A stretch of 64,000 nt of DNA from Euonymus europaeus. Lineage: Eukaryota > Streptophyta > Magnoliopsida > Celastrales > Celastraceae. Both the position numbers and the translations under genes were made by a program. The notes beneath the pieces were generated by a model, which was not told the DNA's origin, did no database searches, and was given only the letters and a program-made list of their open reading frames with translations. The stretch lies in contig OY756961.1 in NCBI GenBank assembly GCA_963580455.1, positions 8,227,001-8,291,000 of the forward strand, in the 5' to 3' direction. Numbering within the stretch: position 1 is the first letter of the stretch; each line of letters begins with the position of its first letter. Positions 1 through 12,441 of the stretch are shown piece by piece.

Positions 1-1849
1 GACATAAATTAAAATGAAATGATATTAATATGTAATATTGTTTAAAATAAAAACAATCAATTTAATTTGTTATATGTTTTTGAATTATAAACGCATGTTA
101 CTGTTTTAAATACAGTAATATTAGCTAATGTTACAGTAACATAGTATGTTTTGAAACAGTAACAATAGTTAAAGTTACTGTTTTTAGAAAATTACTTGAC
201 ATTGCATCCGAATTATGTTTGAAACATTAACATTATAAAACAATAACGTAAATATCAACACTAACTAAGACAGTAACACTAACTAATAAAGTAATACTAG
301 CAAAAACTGAGACAACATCTCTACAATAAACAGTATAAACCAGATGAAACAGTAGCACCAAACTGAAACTGAAACAATAACAGAGTGAAAACATGTATTA
401 CAAAACTGATGCAACAACTATAACAGAAACACTAACACTAACTGAAATAGTAACGGAGAGTGTTATTGTACTATATTATTTTATCGGTTACAAAAAATTA
501 AACTTCGAATATAATTCTATTATAAAACAATAACGTATACGGCGGCCCCATTATTTTCTCCAGGATACATGCACAACAGACCTGATAATCGTGGCAGCAA
601 AGGAAGATATAATGTGCAAGAGGCTTATTAGTGGGAAAAGAACCCTTCGGCTACGGCTCCCCATTTGCGGCAACTGCTTCACATTTTGAGAGTTCTGTTA
701 CACACTTGCAAAACCATATATCTGTGGAGTCCATAGAGAAGTCAGGGTTATATCCCCTGGGGAAGGATGAGGGAATGATGTGCCACCCATCTTCGATTCA
801 AGTCACACTCAGTTGCAGGTAATACAGTTGAGGTTTGTGTTCCTGTTTTATATATATAGTTCAGTCCATATCATTCATCAAGAACAAACACTAGCATCCT
901 CAAAAAGGATATAGGTGATTACACTTTCAAGAACAAGAAAGAAAAAACCAAATAGTAGAACATGTAGACATTACATCTAGTACCAAATACCTTGATGACA
1001 TCAATTGTCATGATCGACGAGTCCCACTGCTCTAGCCGAAGCATATACATAGTGATTGACTAGCTACTTGTTGAAATAGCAACAAAAATCTGATAGATAT
1101 TACCTCAAAACTCTGCAAAACAACACAACCAAATAACCAACCGAAACGAGAAGAGAGAGGAGATGGCTGAGTCACGAACTAGGTCGCTCTTTTTAAGACG
1201 ATTTCGTGGCTCTGCCTCTGAATTGTGCAAGCAGTTCACAGCAACGTCGTCCCCAGGATAAAACAGCCCAATCACTCTTTGTAGTAGAATTTCCTGCACT
1301 CAAAAATTCTACGAATTGCAACACTGTAGTTTGTCTTTCTCACTTGAACAAAATGTAAGCCTTGAATAAAGGCTATTCCCTGTTTTATAGAAGACAAAGT
1401 CTTCTTCAGTTTTTAAAACGGTTTTAAAAAACGTAAATCATGGAGGAACGCTTTTACGTAAATCATGGAGAACGTTTTTTTAAAGAATTATTAAAGATAA
1501 GAGCAATTAGTTTTTGAATTAAGTCAAAAACGTTTTCCCTAAAAATAGGAAAAAAAAATCAAAGTGTTGGAGAGAAAAAACTAAGTTATGGAGAAGAAAT
1601 CAAAGGCCCCAAGAGCCCCTAGGCCCAAGGCCCATCTTTTGATATTTATATTGTAGGATTTGAACTTGGGTCTATACCTTCAAGTTTCCAAAACACTTAC
1701 CATTCCTCCATTCTTCAATTTGTGAACAAAACACACATGTGAAATCTTTTGAATATATTAAAACACCAACACTACTCCTTGAACACAACCTGGAACCGAA
1801 CCAACCCATATAAATGGTGCATCAAACTAGCATGCGAAGTCTCCGTCTC
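1..1849. other. AT-rich non-coding stretch with scattered ACAGTAACA-type motifs
   Basis: No supported gene. From about 100 to 460 the motif ACAGTAACA and its complement TGTTACTGT recur in degenerate form at irregular spacing, and the same motif family returns near 2.55-2.75 kb. Reading frames here are short and show no family resemblance. The motif pattern suggests remnants of one small repeat family scattered around this flank. Confidence 0.5.
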
Positions 1850-2103
1850 CGTCTCGAAGCAGGATGGTTGAAGAGAAGACAAGCTACATAATGATTTTGA
1901 ACCGTTTACTGTTTGAATAAAGAGAATTGGAGAAATTGATTCAAAGCATCCAGAACAAGTGTAAGGATGATATAAAGGATGTTGGCACTTCTCCTTGCAA
2001 TTGTGCGGAAATGCCTTCGAATCAATTTCTCCCATTCTCTTTATTGAAACAGTAGCCGGTTACAAAATCATTGTGAAGCTTGTCTTCTTCCAACCATCCT
2101 ACT
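1850..2103. repeat. Long inverted repeat (hairpin) with ~90 nt arms
   Basis: The left arm (about 1861-1949) and right arm (about 2011-2100) are near-perfect reverse complements. Landmarks shared by both arms are AGGATGGTTG, AAGACAAGCT, AATGATTTTG, AATAAAGAGAAT and GGAGAAATTGATTC. The loop is about 60 nt. Arms of this length would make a strong RNA foldback if transcribed. No coding content was recognised. It may be a MITE, an inverted duplication or a young MIRNA-like locus; the sequence alone does not decide. Confidence 0.75.
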
Positions 2104-2110
2104 TGGATAC

Positions 2111-4579
2111 AAAGACTTAAGTAAATACTTCACTCATAACTGAAGGTTTTTATTTGACAAGTTAGATAAATATTAGTCAAAGGGGTGGTGCTATTTATAT
2201 ATTGTAAAGAGAGACGTCTTTCCCTGGTTCTTTCTTTGTGACCAATGACCTCCTTCTTTCCATTCTTCAACTACGTATATATTAAATTTCGACACATTCG
2301 ATGTTCGTTTGATTGGTTGGTCAATCATTGATTAACTTCTAATGAGAAGGCTATCATGTGATATTCAAGAATCTTTTTAATTGAATTATTTTTTAAATTT
2401 ATAACGAAATTGCTAATTTTTTTTAACTTCTTAATTTTATCTCAACTTTTTGCCCGTTCTGTTTTTGCTTTTGTCCACTAGTTTTTGCTCTTGTCCACTA
2501 ACCTGAATTTGATATTGACAAGTTTAATCGATAATTAATGATTTATTAACAATTATTTAACGAAACAGTACATTCTATTGTTTACTGTTTTGGAAATAGT
2601 AACATTAGAGAAACAGTAACATTTTAACAATTATTTAACGAAACAATACATTCTATTGTTTACTGTTTTTGAAACAGTAACATTAGATAAACAGTACATT
2701 TTATTATTTATTGTTTTTGAAACAATTAAGTTCTAAAACAATAACATTAGACATTGACTTTATTTTAAACAGTGAATACTCCATGTCTGCAGTTATAAAT
2801 ATTAAATAATAATTAGATAAAATATTGTAAAAAATATATAATAATATAATATAATAAATAATACTAAAAAAATTAATTCAAAAAAATTTAAGCTGTCCGA
2901 TTTATTCTTTTAAAAACTTAATTGAATTACTTCTAAAAAACAAATCTTGAATTACGGAATTTAAAGAAGTGAAAATTTTCAAACAGTGAAATGACTCCAT
3001 CTTCTTGGAATTCAAACCAAACACCGTTTTCTATTCGTTAGGTTTTTATTGATAATTTTGATCACCGCATAAACACAATTAAAACTGAACTCACTGATAT
3101 GCTCAAGTATAAAAATTACTATCGCACCCCCACTTAAAGACTTGTCATAGAGGTAGTTAGGGTGGAACAGTCTCATCTTTAACTGGGGTGGGACGCCGGA
3201 ATTTTCTGCTAGATAGGGGATCATCTAGTACTCATTGCCACAAACAAAAGGATTCTCGTTGCCTTCCTACATTCACAAGTAAAAAGTCTCATAATATATC
3301 AAATCTATGATGAAAATAATAACAATCTCATACACGCGCACTAAATATATGCTTGTAAATATGAAAAGCTAAACAATTTGAATTGCTTTTTGCCTTCGTT
3401 CTTAGAAAGTACTTCTCCTGAAACTTTAAGTGGGAAACAATTGATATAGTCTTTGCTGTCTCTTTTGGTCGTTGCTAATTTCACCTGATTTTAGCTTTTG
3501 AACTTGAAGTAAAGCAACTGTTTGTTGAAATGCCTCAGTCATCTGCACCACATATTTTTCTTTTTTGGGCAACTGTATTTTGCAGAGAACTTGTAACTTG
3601 TATATACTGTGGAAAAATGAGGCAGAGGATAAGGATGCAGCCTTGGATTTCATTCCCTCAGATTCTGTAGATTTGTTGCCAGAAGAAAGCATGAAGGATC
3701 AGATGACCAGCGAATTTGTGTTGTATTTGATCTATTTCCTTTGAACTAACTCTTCTGTACATGAACACAACACTATGGAGTCTGTTCTAAAGCTTTAATA
3801 TTGTACCTCGTATTTCAACGGTATCAAACAAATTCAATGGAGGGCTAATCTGTAAGAATTAACCCTTCTCTTGCACTGGTTGAACCTTGAGCATAATTTC
3901 AAGCTCTATTTTCATCAAGGCAAGTCGTACTTTCCTCGGTTGTTTGTTCATTACTTGGTTCTTCAGAAAATGCTTTATACTATTATAATTCTTTTACTCT
4001 GATTTTTTAAGCAAATTGGGTGTTGGAGGAGTTGAAACTGAGTCACCTGGTTACAATCATGAGAATTTAACCATTGCCAAGTGATGATTCTCATTAGCAA
4101 ACCAAACGCATTTTCAGTTTTCATTTTCAAAAACAGTTTTTCAGAATAATCAAACCAAATGCATTTTCAATTTTCTAAAAACAGACCCTCAAAATAAAAA
4201 ACTAAAAATAACTCCAAAAATTAAAAACTGAAACACAAACCAAACACCCTCTAATCCTTTCCTCCAAAATATCCAAAGAAGAGCGCTACACGTGTATGTC
4301 ACCATCTTGAAAATCCAGCAGCATACAACATCCAAAAATTCAAACACTGGCAATTTTTGGGATGGGTAGAAATATGAGTGCAATAATGGGTCCACGTATG
4401 GGCACACAAGTCTCAGACATTTATTTAGATTCAATAATTCAGACACAGGCAATTCTTGTTTGGACAAGCACTAGCAATCGGTTACTAGATTAGATACATT
4501 AATACAAATGCCAATGCAGCACTGCAGCTACTTCCTTTTACGATTGCCTTGCTTCATCTTTACCCAGATATGGTTTCAA
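2111..4579. other. Non-coding flank downstream of the oxidoreductase gene
   Basis: No supported gene in this 2.5 kb. It holds a two-copy tandem repeat at 2546-2702 and AT-rich sequence. For the minus-strand gene ending at 4580, the complement of 4420-4425 reads AATAAA, about 155 nt past the stop, and could serve as a polyadenylation signal. An 88-codon minus-strand frame at 3426-3692 has no family that I recognise. Confidence 0.5.
2546..2702. repeat. Two-copy 78 bp tandem repeat
   Basis: Two adjacent near-identical units start at 2546 and 2624. Each opens with TTAACAATTATTTAACGAAA and carries CATTCTATTGTTTACTGTTT and AACATTAGA. Single-base differences separate the copies. A third weaker echo follows to about 2760. 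Confidence 0.8.
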
Positions 4580-7500
4580 TCAACTTGCTATCTTGACAGG
4601 TTCGAAACCTTTCTCAATTGATGACTTCACTGCATCCAATATCTGCTGTGTCTTTCTGCTGATAGTTGGCCATTTCTTCTCAGGTCTTGCCCCATTTGCT
4701 TTTATATTTCCAACCAAACGAGCGAATTCCATAACCATGCAAGCTTCTTGGGGAATATCTGTAGTGACAATGTGCTCACTTGGCCTTGCTACCCATCCAG
4801 TTGCAAGTTCAGCGAGACCAATTTTTGTTGATGTCGTGAAAGTGGCTTCATTCTCTTGAAAGGGAACGATAAAGTCATGAAGATACAGAGTTCCCTTCGT
4901 TCCAATGGCAGTTGCGTCCGTTGTCAAATTTGATAAGAAAGAGCAATAGAAGGTCGCTACTTTCCCATCTTCCCAATGTAGTGAAGCCCCACAAGATAAA
5001 ATCACTCCTGCATCGTTAAAAATAGGCTCACGCAAGGCTGTTACAGCCTTTGGCATCTCATAGTCAGCAGTCCATAGGATTGCCCTGATCCCGTACCATC
5101 CAGCATCACCAAGTGCACCGTGTGCATCAAGATCTGGCTTCACACGGATGTCGTTATTGAGAAAATCATCAGCAGCAGTAAATGAAAAGCAAGCGTGCAC
5201 CTGCAGAGATAACAAAAGAATTCTTCAAAATTGCGAAAAAGGAACTGGGAGAGGTAGGCAATATATACACCACGAATATGCAACCAGATAACAACAGAAA
5301 TTTTTACAAGCTCTGATTCAAGTTATTATTATGAGTAATTAATTTGGTTTCAGAGTCACTCGAGGAAAATTATTAACAAAAGGAATCGTACCAACTACCG
5401 AGTATGTAAATTCCACAGCCAAAATGCATTAACAAAGGAGATCATTCCTACAAACAACGGGAGAGCATGTGGCCTAATGATCCAGGTATGCTAAATCAAT
5501 CCAATTGATATTTTTGTTTTTTCATCTTTGTTTTAACCAAACAGGATGCGTTTGTGCATCCAATGTATTGTTGTCCCTCACGAGTATTCCTACCCTCCCA
5601 TCACGGTTTTATTTCAGAAAGATATTTGGCCACCCCACTCGAACACATACCCTCTTTAGTTTGGGGCCGAGTATAACCCAAGTACTATCTAATAAATCCC
5701 AAAAATAACAATCAAGAAACGGTTGTAAATTAATTTCCTAGTGCAATTAAAACAACGGCAAAAGAAAAAAAATTTGGCAGAGCAAAAGAAAAATCTCTTT
5801 TTGACGTGATTAGAAAAGAATCAGTTAAAAAAAAGTGGAACTATTTGCGGTTGGAAATATATTTTTATATTTGAGTGGCACATTGTCCTACTCTCCGTCT
5901 TTACCCAGGATCGAATCCGGGTGGTTGCCAACTTATAGATCTCCCGATGTCCGTCCTGATACCACTTCAAATATAAAAATATATTTGCAACATTTGCAGA
6001 ACACAAACATTCAATAACATTCCTATATTTTTACCCCCAAACGTAAAAGATAGAATATTCCTAATACCCCATTTTCTACTCTCTTTTTTTCAAAAATTTA
6101 GATATATCCAAACACACCAAGTCAATCCTTTCCTCTCCTTCCGATTAGGGTATGGCTATGGTTCTGGGTTGTGGTCGGTTGGATCTGGACTACGTTGTCC
6201 TCCATCTCAATTACATACGACCCTTTCACTAGCTTGCAGTGGTAGATACTTTGATGAAATCAACAGAAACTGTCGAGGATTTGGCTTGCAAATTGATGTC
6301 TATGCTTTGCCTAAGCCTATGAGAGTTGAGAGTAGATCAAAATTGATTTGGCAAGTCCGCAAGTGAAGAGGATCAGGGTTTTTGAAGGGAAACTTGAGTT
6401 GGTTTGGGGTCATTTGCGATTGTGAGTGGGACTTATCGTTGTCGGTGAATCATTGGCTCTACTGTGAGAGGGACACCTCATAGATACATGTATGTGTCGT
6501 GTGTCTGTGTGGACAAACAGAGAGGGAGAGAGGTGGATGGCCTGCGTACTTGAAAGAGTCGTACCAAATCGCCTTGACTTTGAGTTTGAGGGAGCTTTGT
6601 AGATGGTCCCAGTTATATACTGGATTGTCTCAAAAAGAGAGATTGGGAGAGGGAGGAAGGCAAAATGACGAAGATATCCTCACTGTCTGTGGGGTGTAAC
6701 TAGAATTTTTTGCAAATTTAGGGATGTTTTTAAATATTTACGGACTGCAAATAGCCCCTCAACTGGTTAGAGCAATTGTAATGGTAACAAATTTTGGAGT
6801 GCTGGAAATTTTGGAGTGTATAGAGAGAGTAATTTGAAAAAATTGTATTGGAATATGTGTAGAATAATAGAAAAAAGTGAAAAATGGTAAAAAAGTATGA
6901 GAGAAATGATGTTGATGCTTGAAATTTGAAGTGTTTGTAAATGAAAAATGAAAAAAATTATATTGAAATATGTGTTTTATTGATATAATTGCATTGAAAA
7001 TCGTATTTTGCTGTAATAGAAGTGGGACCGCACCGAAAAATTTAGAGTGCCCATTAGAGATGCTCTTACAATCATCCAGAAATAATCAGGAAGTGGGTTC
7101 AAAATTTCAAATAGAGGAAAATTATATCCAGCAGTTCTTGTAACCATTTTAAATTAATGAAATGGGATCGCCTTAAGAGAAGGAGTGAACGACAATGCCA
7201 AGCAAAACGAACACTCAGATTATCAAAAAAACCAAAAAAATTACCGATTTGAGAGTGCCAAAACGCTCCGGATCGCTCACGAACTCCCTCATTATAGCGG
7301 TCCGAGGGTGGTGCATCCACATCGTACCATCCATGAACTGCACGCCATTAGCCTCACAGGCCTCGATGATCTTATCGAACTCAGCGACATTGAGCGCCAC
7401 TGGCTTCTCAAGAAGCACGTGTTTCTTCTTATGGGCAGCGAGTGCAGCCCATTTCAAGTGGAGGCTCGTCGGAAGAGGCAAGTAGACGGCGTCGATGTCA

Positions 7501-7706
7501 GGGTCATCGAGGAGCAACTCGTAGGAGCCGTAGACCTTGGCGATGGGAGGGAAATTGTTGGCCAACGCAAATTTCGCAGCCTTCTCGACAGAACGGCTGG
7601 CTACGGCGGCGAGGGTTGCGTTAGGAGCCAGGGTTATGGCCCGCGACACCTTGCGGGCTATCTCCGCACATCCTAAGATGCCGAACCGGATTGGAAGTTC
7701 CGCCAT
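4580..7706 (-). CDS. Gfo/Idh/MocA-type NAD(P)-dependent oxidoreductase (At4g09670-like), two exons
   Basis: The coding exons are 7245-7706 (154 codons) and 4580-5200 (207 codons with stop), joined by a phase 0 intron with GT at 7244-7243 and AG at 5202-5201. The product is 360 residues, the usual length for this plant family. Residues 9-16 (GILGCAEI) are the Rossmann nucleotide-binding loop. EKP at 100-102 is the family's lysine-bearing motif, and the C-terminal half is the substrate-binding and oligomerisation domain (CGASLHWEDG, GTKGTL, PQEACM, FARLVG). Plant members are annotated as uncharacterised oxidoreductases, probably cytosolic; the substrate is unknown to me. No organelle signal is evident, because the Rossmann strand begins at residue 6. 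The start ATG is the only one that gives a full Rossmann fold. Both exons are intact and splice cleanly, so the gene looks functional. The intron carries two small inverted-repeat elements. Confidence 0.93.
5855..5986 (-). repeat. Small inverted-repeat element with tRNA-like core
   Basis: The terminal arms 5855-5878 and 5962-5986 are reverse complements over 24 of 25 positions (core ATATTTTTATATTT followed by GAGTGG or GAAGTGG on the matching strand). On minus, the interior holds GATTCGATCC, close to a Pol III B box. It sits in a 6 bp stem (ACCCGG with CTGGGT) like a tRNA T arm. TGGTATCAG, as in LTR-element primer-binding sites, lies next to one arm. It may be a tRNA-derived MITE or a TRIM remnant. 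Confidence 0.5.
6766..7069. mobile_element. MITE-like element with ~20 bp terminal inverted repeats
   Basis: The left end reads GTTAGAGCAATTGTAATGG. The reverse complement of the right end reads GTAAGAGCATCTCTAATGG. The AGAGCATCTC-AATGG terminus is very common in plant non-autonomous DNA transposons. The interior is AT-rich and has no coding content. A clean target duplication was not seen. Confidence 0.55.
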
Positions 7707-7752
7707 TTCGAAGGAGGATGACAGAGAGACTGAGAGACTGAAAGAGATGTGA

Positions 7753-9475
<1,723 letters not shown>

Positions 9476-9478
<3 letters not shown>

Positions 9479-9533
9479 CTTGCATATTCGTCCATGGGTC
9501 AAATCGGATATGTAATTATTGGAATAATTGTTG
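9476..9533 (+). pseudogene. ndhB: Plastid ndhB internal fragment fused to the psbA piece
   Basis: From the shared ATGC at 9476 the sequence encodes MLAYSS-GQIGYVIIGIIV, the NDH-1 subunit 2 motif around its central membrane helices. One residue differs from the usual isoleucine. The match ends near 9533. The two genes are not adjacent in this way in a plastid genome, so the join points to a rearranged insertion, perhaps sealed at the 4 bp ATGC microhomology. Confidence 0.85.
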
Positions 9534-9737
9534 TTCGATCAAGTAAGGGAAACGCAATGGAATTCATAACGCTCTCATTTCAATGTTTTTTTTTTTACTT
9601 TCTTTTTATTTTATTGTCTTTGTCTCAATTCAATATTGAACAAGTAGTTTTGTTGGTTGGTTAATTGGTCTGATAGACTCTTCTATATTTTCTGATTTTT
9701 TCTTTGATTTTGATGGAAGGTAAAAGTCAATTCCATT

Positions 9738-9780
9738 AAAGAGCCGTATGCAATGTGCAAACCATGCATGTACGGTTGGT
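9738..9780 (+). pseudogene. Group II intron domain V-like hairpin, organelle derived
   Basis: The segment has the conserved domain V halves GAGCCGTATGCA and TGCATGTACGGTT, which pair into the characteristic hairpin around a short bulged centre. About 200 bp separate it from the ndhB piece. It probably belongs to the same organellar insertion, but I could not name the host gene of the intron. The flank to about 9.9 kb may be the following exon. Confidence 0.6.
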
Positions 9781-9859
9781 CAATTCTATCGTTTTTTCTT
9801 ATTCTTTAATCATGAAAGATCGAATTATTGGGGATCCGCCCATTCAAGAGTTGTTCTTC

Positions 9860-10620
<761 letters not shown>

Positions 10621-11535
10621 GGACTAATGAGTGTATTAAGACAGTAGTTAGATTTCATGAATATCCATGTCCTTTCTAATAATCGAGAAGGTGGCTATTT
10701 TGTATACATATCTTTGCGAAACTTTAGATGCAGTTGGAGGTATTCGTTCAACAATAAGAGCTACTGTTGAAGAAAGAGTTGTCAAATTCCTAAATATTTT
10801 AGGGCACAATGTTAGATACCGCTCACTTGAAGCCATTAATCGGTGTTCTGGTGAGACAATTTCTCGTTATTTTCATATGTGTTAAGAGTTGTTATACAAG
10901 TTCAAGATTTGTTTATAAGACACTAGACGGATAGGACTAATGAGTGTACTAAGAAAGCAGTTAGATTTCATGAATATTCATGTCCTTTCTAATAATTGAG
11001 AAGGTGGCTATTTTTTATACATATCTTTGTGAAACTTTAGATGCAGTTGGAGGTCTTCGTTCAACAATAAGAGCTACTGTTGAAGAAAGAGTTGTCAAAT
11101 TCCTAAATATTTTAGGGCACAACGTTAGACACCGCTCACTTGAAGCCATTTATCGGCGTTCTGGTGAGACAATTTCTCGTCATTTTCATAATGTGTTAAG
11201 AGCTGTTATACAAGTTCAAGATTTGTTTATAAACACTAGAAGGATATGAAATATGTTATACAAGTTCAATATTTGTTTATAAGACAACTAGACGGATCTG
11301 AAATACCTACAAAAATTCAAAGTCATTCTCTATTTGATCCCTATTTTAAGGAATGTGTTGGAGCTATTGAGGGACTCACATTCGTGTGAAAGTACACAAG
11401 TCAGAGGTTCCAGAATAACGTGGAAAGAAGGACTATCTCCCAGCAAATGTTATGCTCGCATGCTCTTTTGATTTAAGATTTACATATGCTTTAGCCGGGT
11501 GGGAAGGGACAGCATCAGATTCAAGAATAATAAAA
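10621..11535 (+). pseudogene. PIF/Harbinger transposase relic with internal tandem duplication
   Basis: The translation matches plant PIF/Harbinger (ALP1-like) nucleases: RATVEERVVKFLNILGHNVR, then RSGETISRHFHNVLRAVI, then after a gap FDPYFKECVGAIEG, then DLRFTYALAGWEGTASDSRI. The first two blocks occur twice because a 313 bp unit is tandemly duplicated (10621-10933 and 10934-11246), with a short third echo at 11249-11302. The first catalytic position, normally GAIDG, reads GAIEG. A stop follows soon after and the frame shifts. It is a dead fragment. No terminal repeats were found. Confidence 0.85.
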
Positions 11536-11589
11536 AAAAAATGCACTAACTCACCGTTGTCCTCTACAAATTCCTCGAGGTGAACTATA

Positions 11590-12441
11590 TTTTAATGTAA
11601 CTTTTTGTAAAATTTAGATGTTCCAGGAAAATATTACCTTGTTGACGCGAACTACATGTTAAATCTCTTATATTGATCACGTGATCGATGAAACAAACTC
11701 CGAGTCAAACTTGACACGTAACTACATTAAGTAATTGTAAGCATATTTTGTGAGGGAATCTTTGGAAAATTATGAACTTCAATTCATCAATTTTACGAAA
11801 ACCCTAAATTCTACACTTAAGTATCTCGTTCGAATGAGCTGAAAATTGACACGTAGCTATATTTAGTCATTTTAAGCATATTTTGTGAAGGAACCTTTGG
11901 CCAATTCTAAACCTCAATTCATCAATTTTAGGAAAAACTCAAATTGTACACTTAGGTATCTCGTTCGAAATTAAATATCTTACTTTGATCACGTGATGGA
12001 TCAAACAAACTCTGAATGAGTTGAAACTAAACAAGTAGCTACATTTAGTCATTATAAGAATATTTTCTAAAGGAACCTTTGGCCAATTCTGAACTTCAAT
12101 TCATCAATTTTGCGAAAACCTAAATTTTACACTTATTCAGCTCATTCGTAGTTAAATCTCTTTTGTTTGATCGCGTGATAGATCAAATAAACTCTGAATT
12201 AATTGAAAATTGACATGTAGCTACATTTAGTCATTTTCAGCATATTTTGTGAAGAAACATTTGGCCAATTCTGAACTTAAATCTATCAATTTTACAAAAA
12301 ATTTAAATTGTACAGTTAGATATCTCGTTCGAAGTTAAATCTCCTGATTTGATCACGTGATCGATCAAACTATCCTTGAATGAGCTGAAACTTGACATGT
12401 AACTACATTTAGTCATTCTAAGAATATTTTGTGAAGGAACC
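11590..12441. repeat. Tandem array of ~182 bp monomers (left part)
   Basis: Successive diverged copies share GATCACGTGATC (centres near 11680, 11990, 12170 and 12355; some copies mutated), TGACACGTAGCTACATTTAG, CATATTTTGTGAAGGAACC and CAATTCATCAATTTT. The copy near 11.83 kb lacks the palindromic part, which explains its larger spacing. The array continues after the hAT element at 16516. It has no coding content and is satellite-like or the internal repeat block of a transposon. Confidence 0.85.

Larger units (their letters stand above)
5201..7244 (-). other. Intron of the oxidoreductase gene
   Basis: This 2,044 bp intron has consensus borders (GTAATT at the donor, CTGCAG at the acceptor, read on minus). 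It contains a 132 bp inverted-repeat element with a tRNA T-arm-like core (5855-5986) and a ~304 bp MITE-like element (6766-7069). Short frames inside it, such as those at 6169-6699, have no recognisable product. Confidence 0.85.

Noticed and set aside
3426..3692. 88-codon minus-strand frame with Lys/Gln-rich tail
   Set aside because: No recognisable domain, no clear splice partners and ordinary length for chance in this region.
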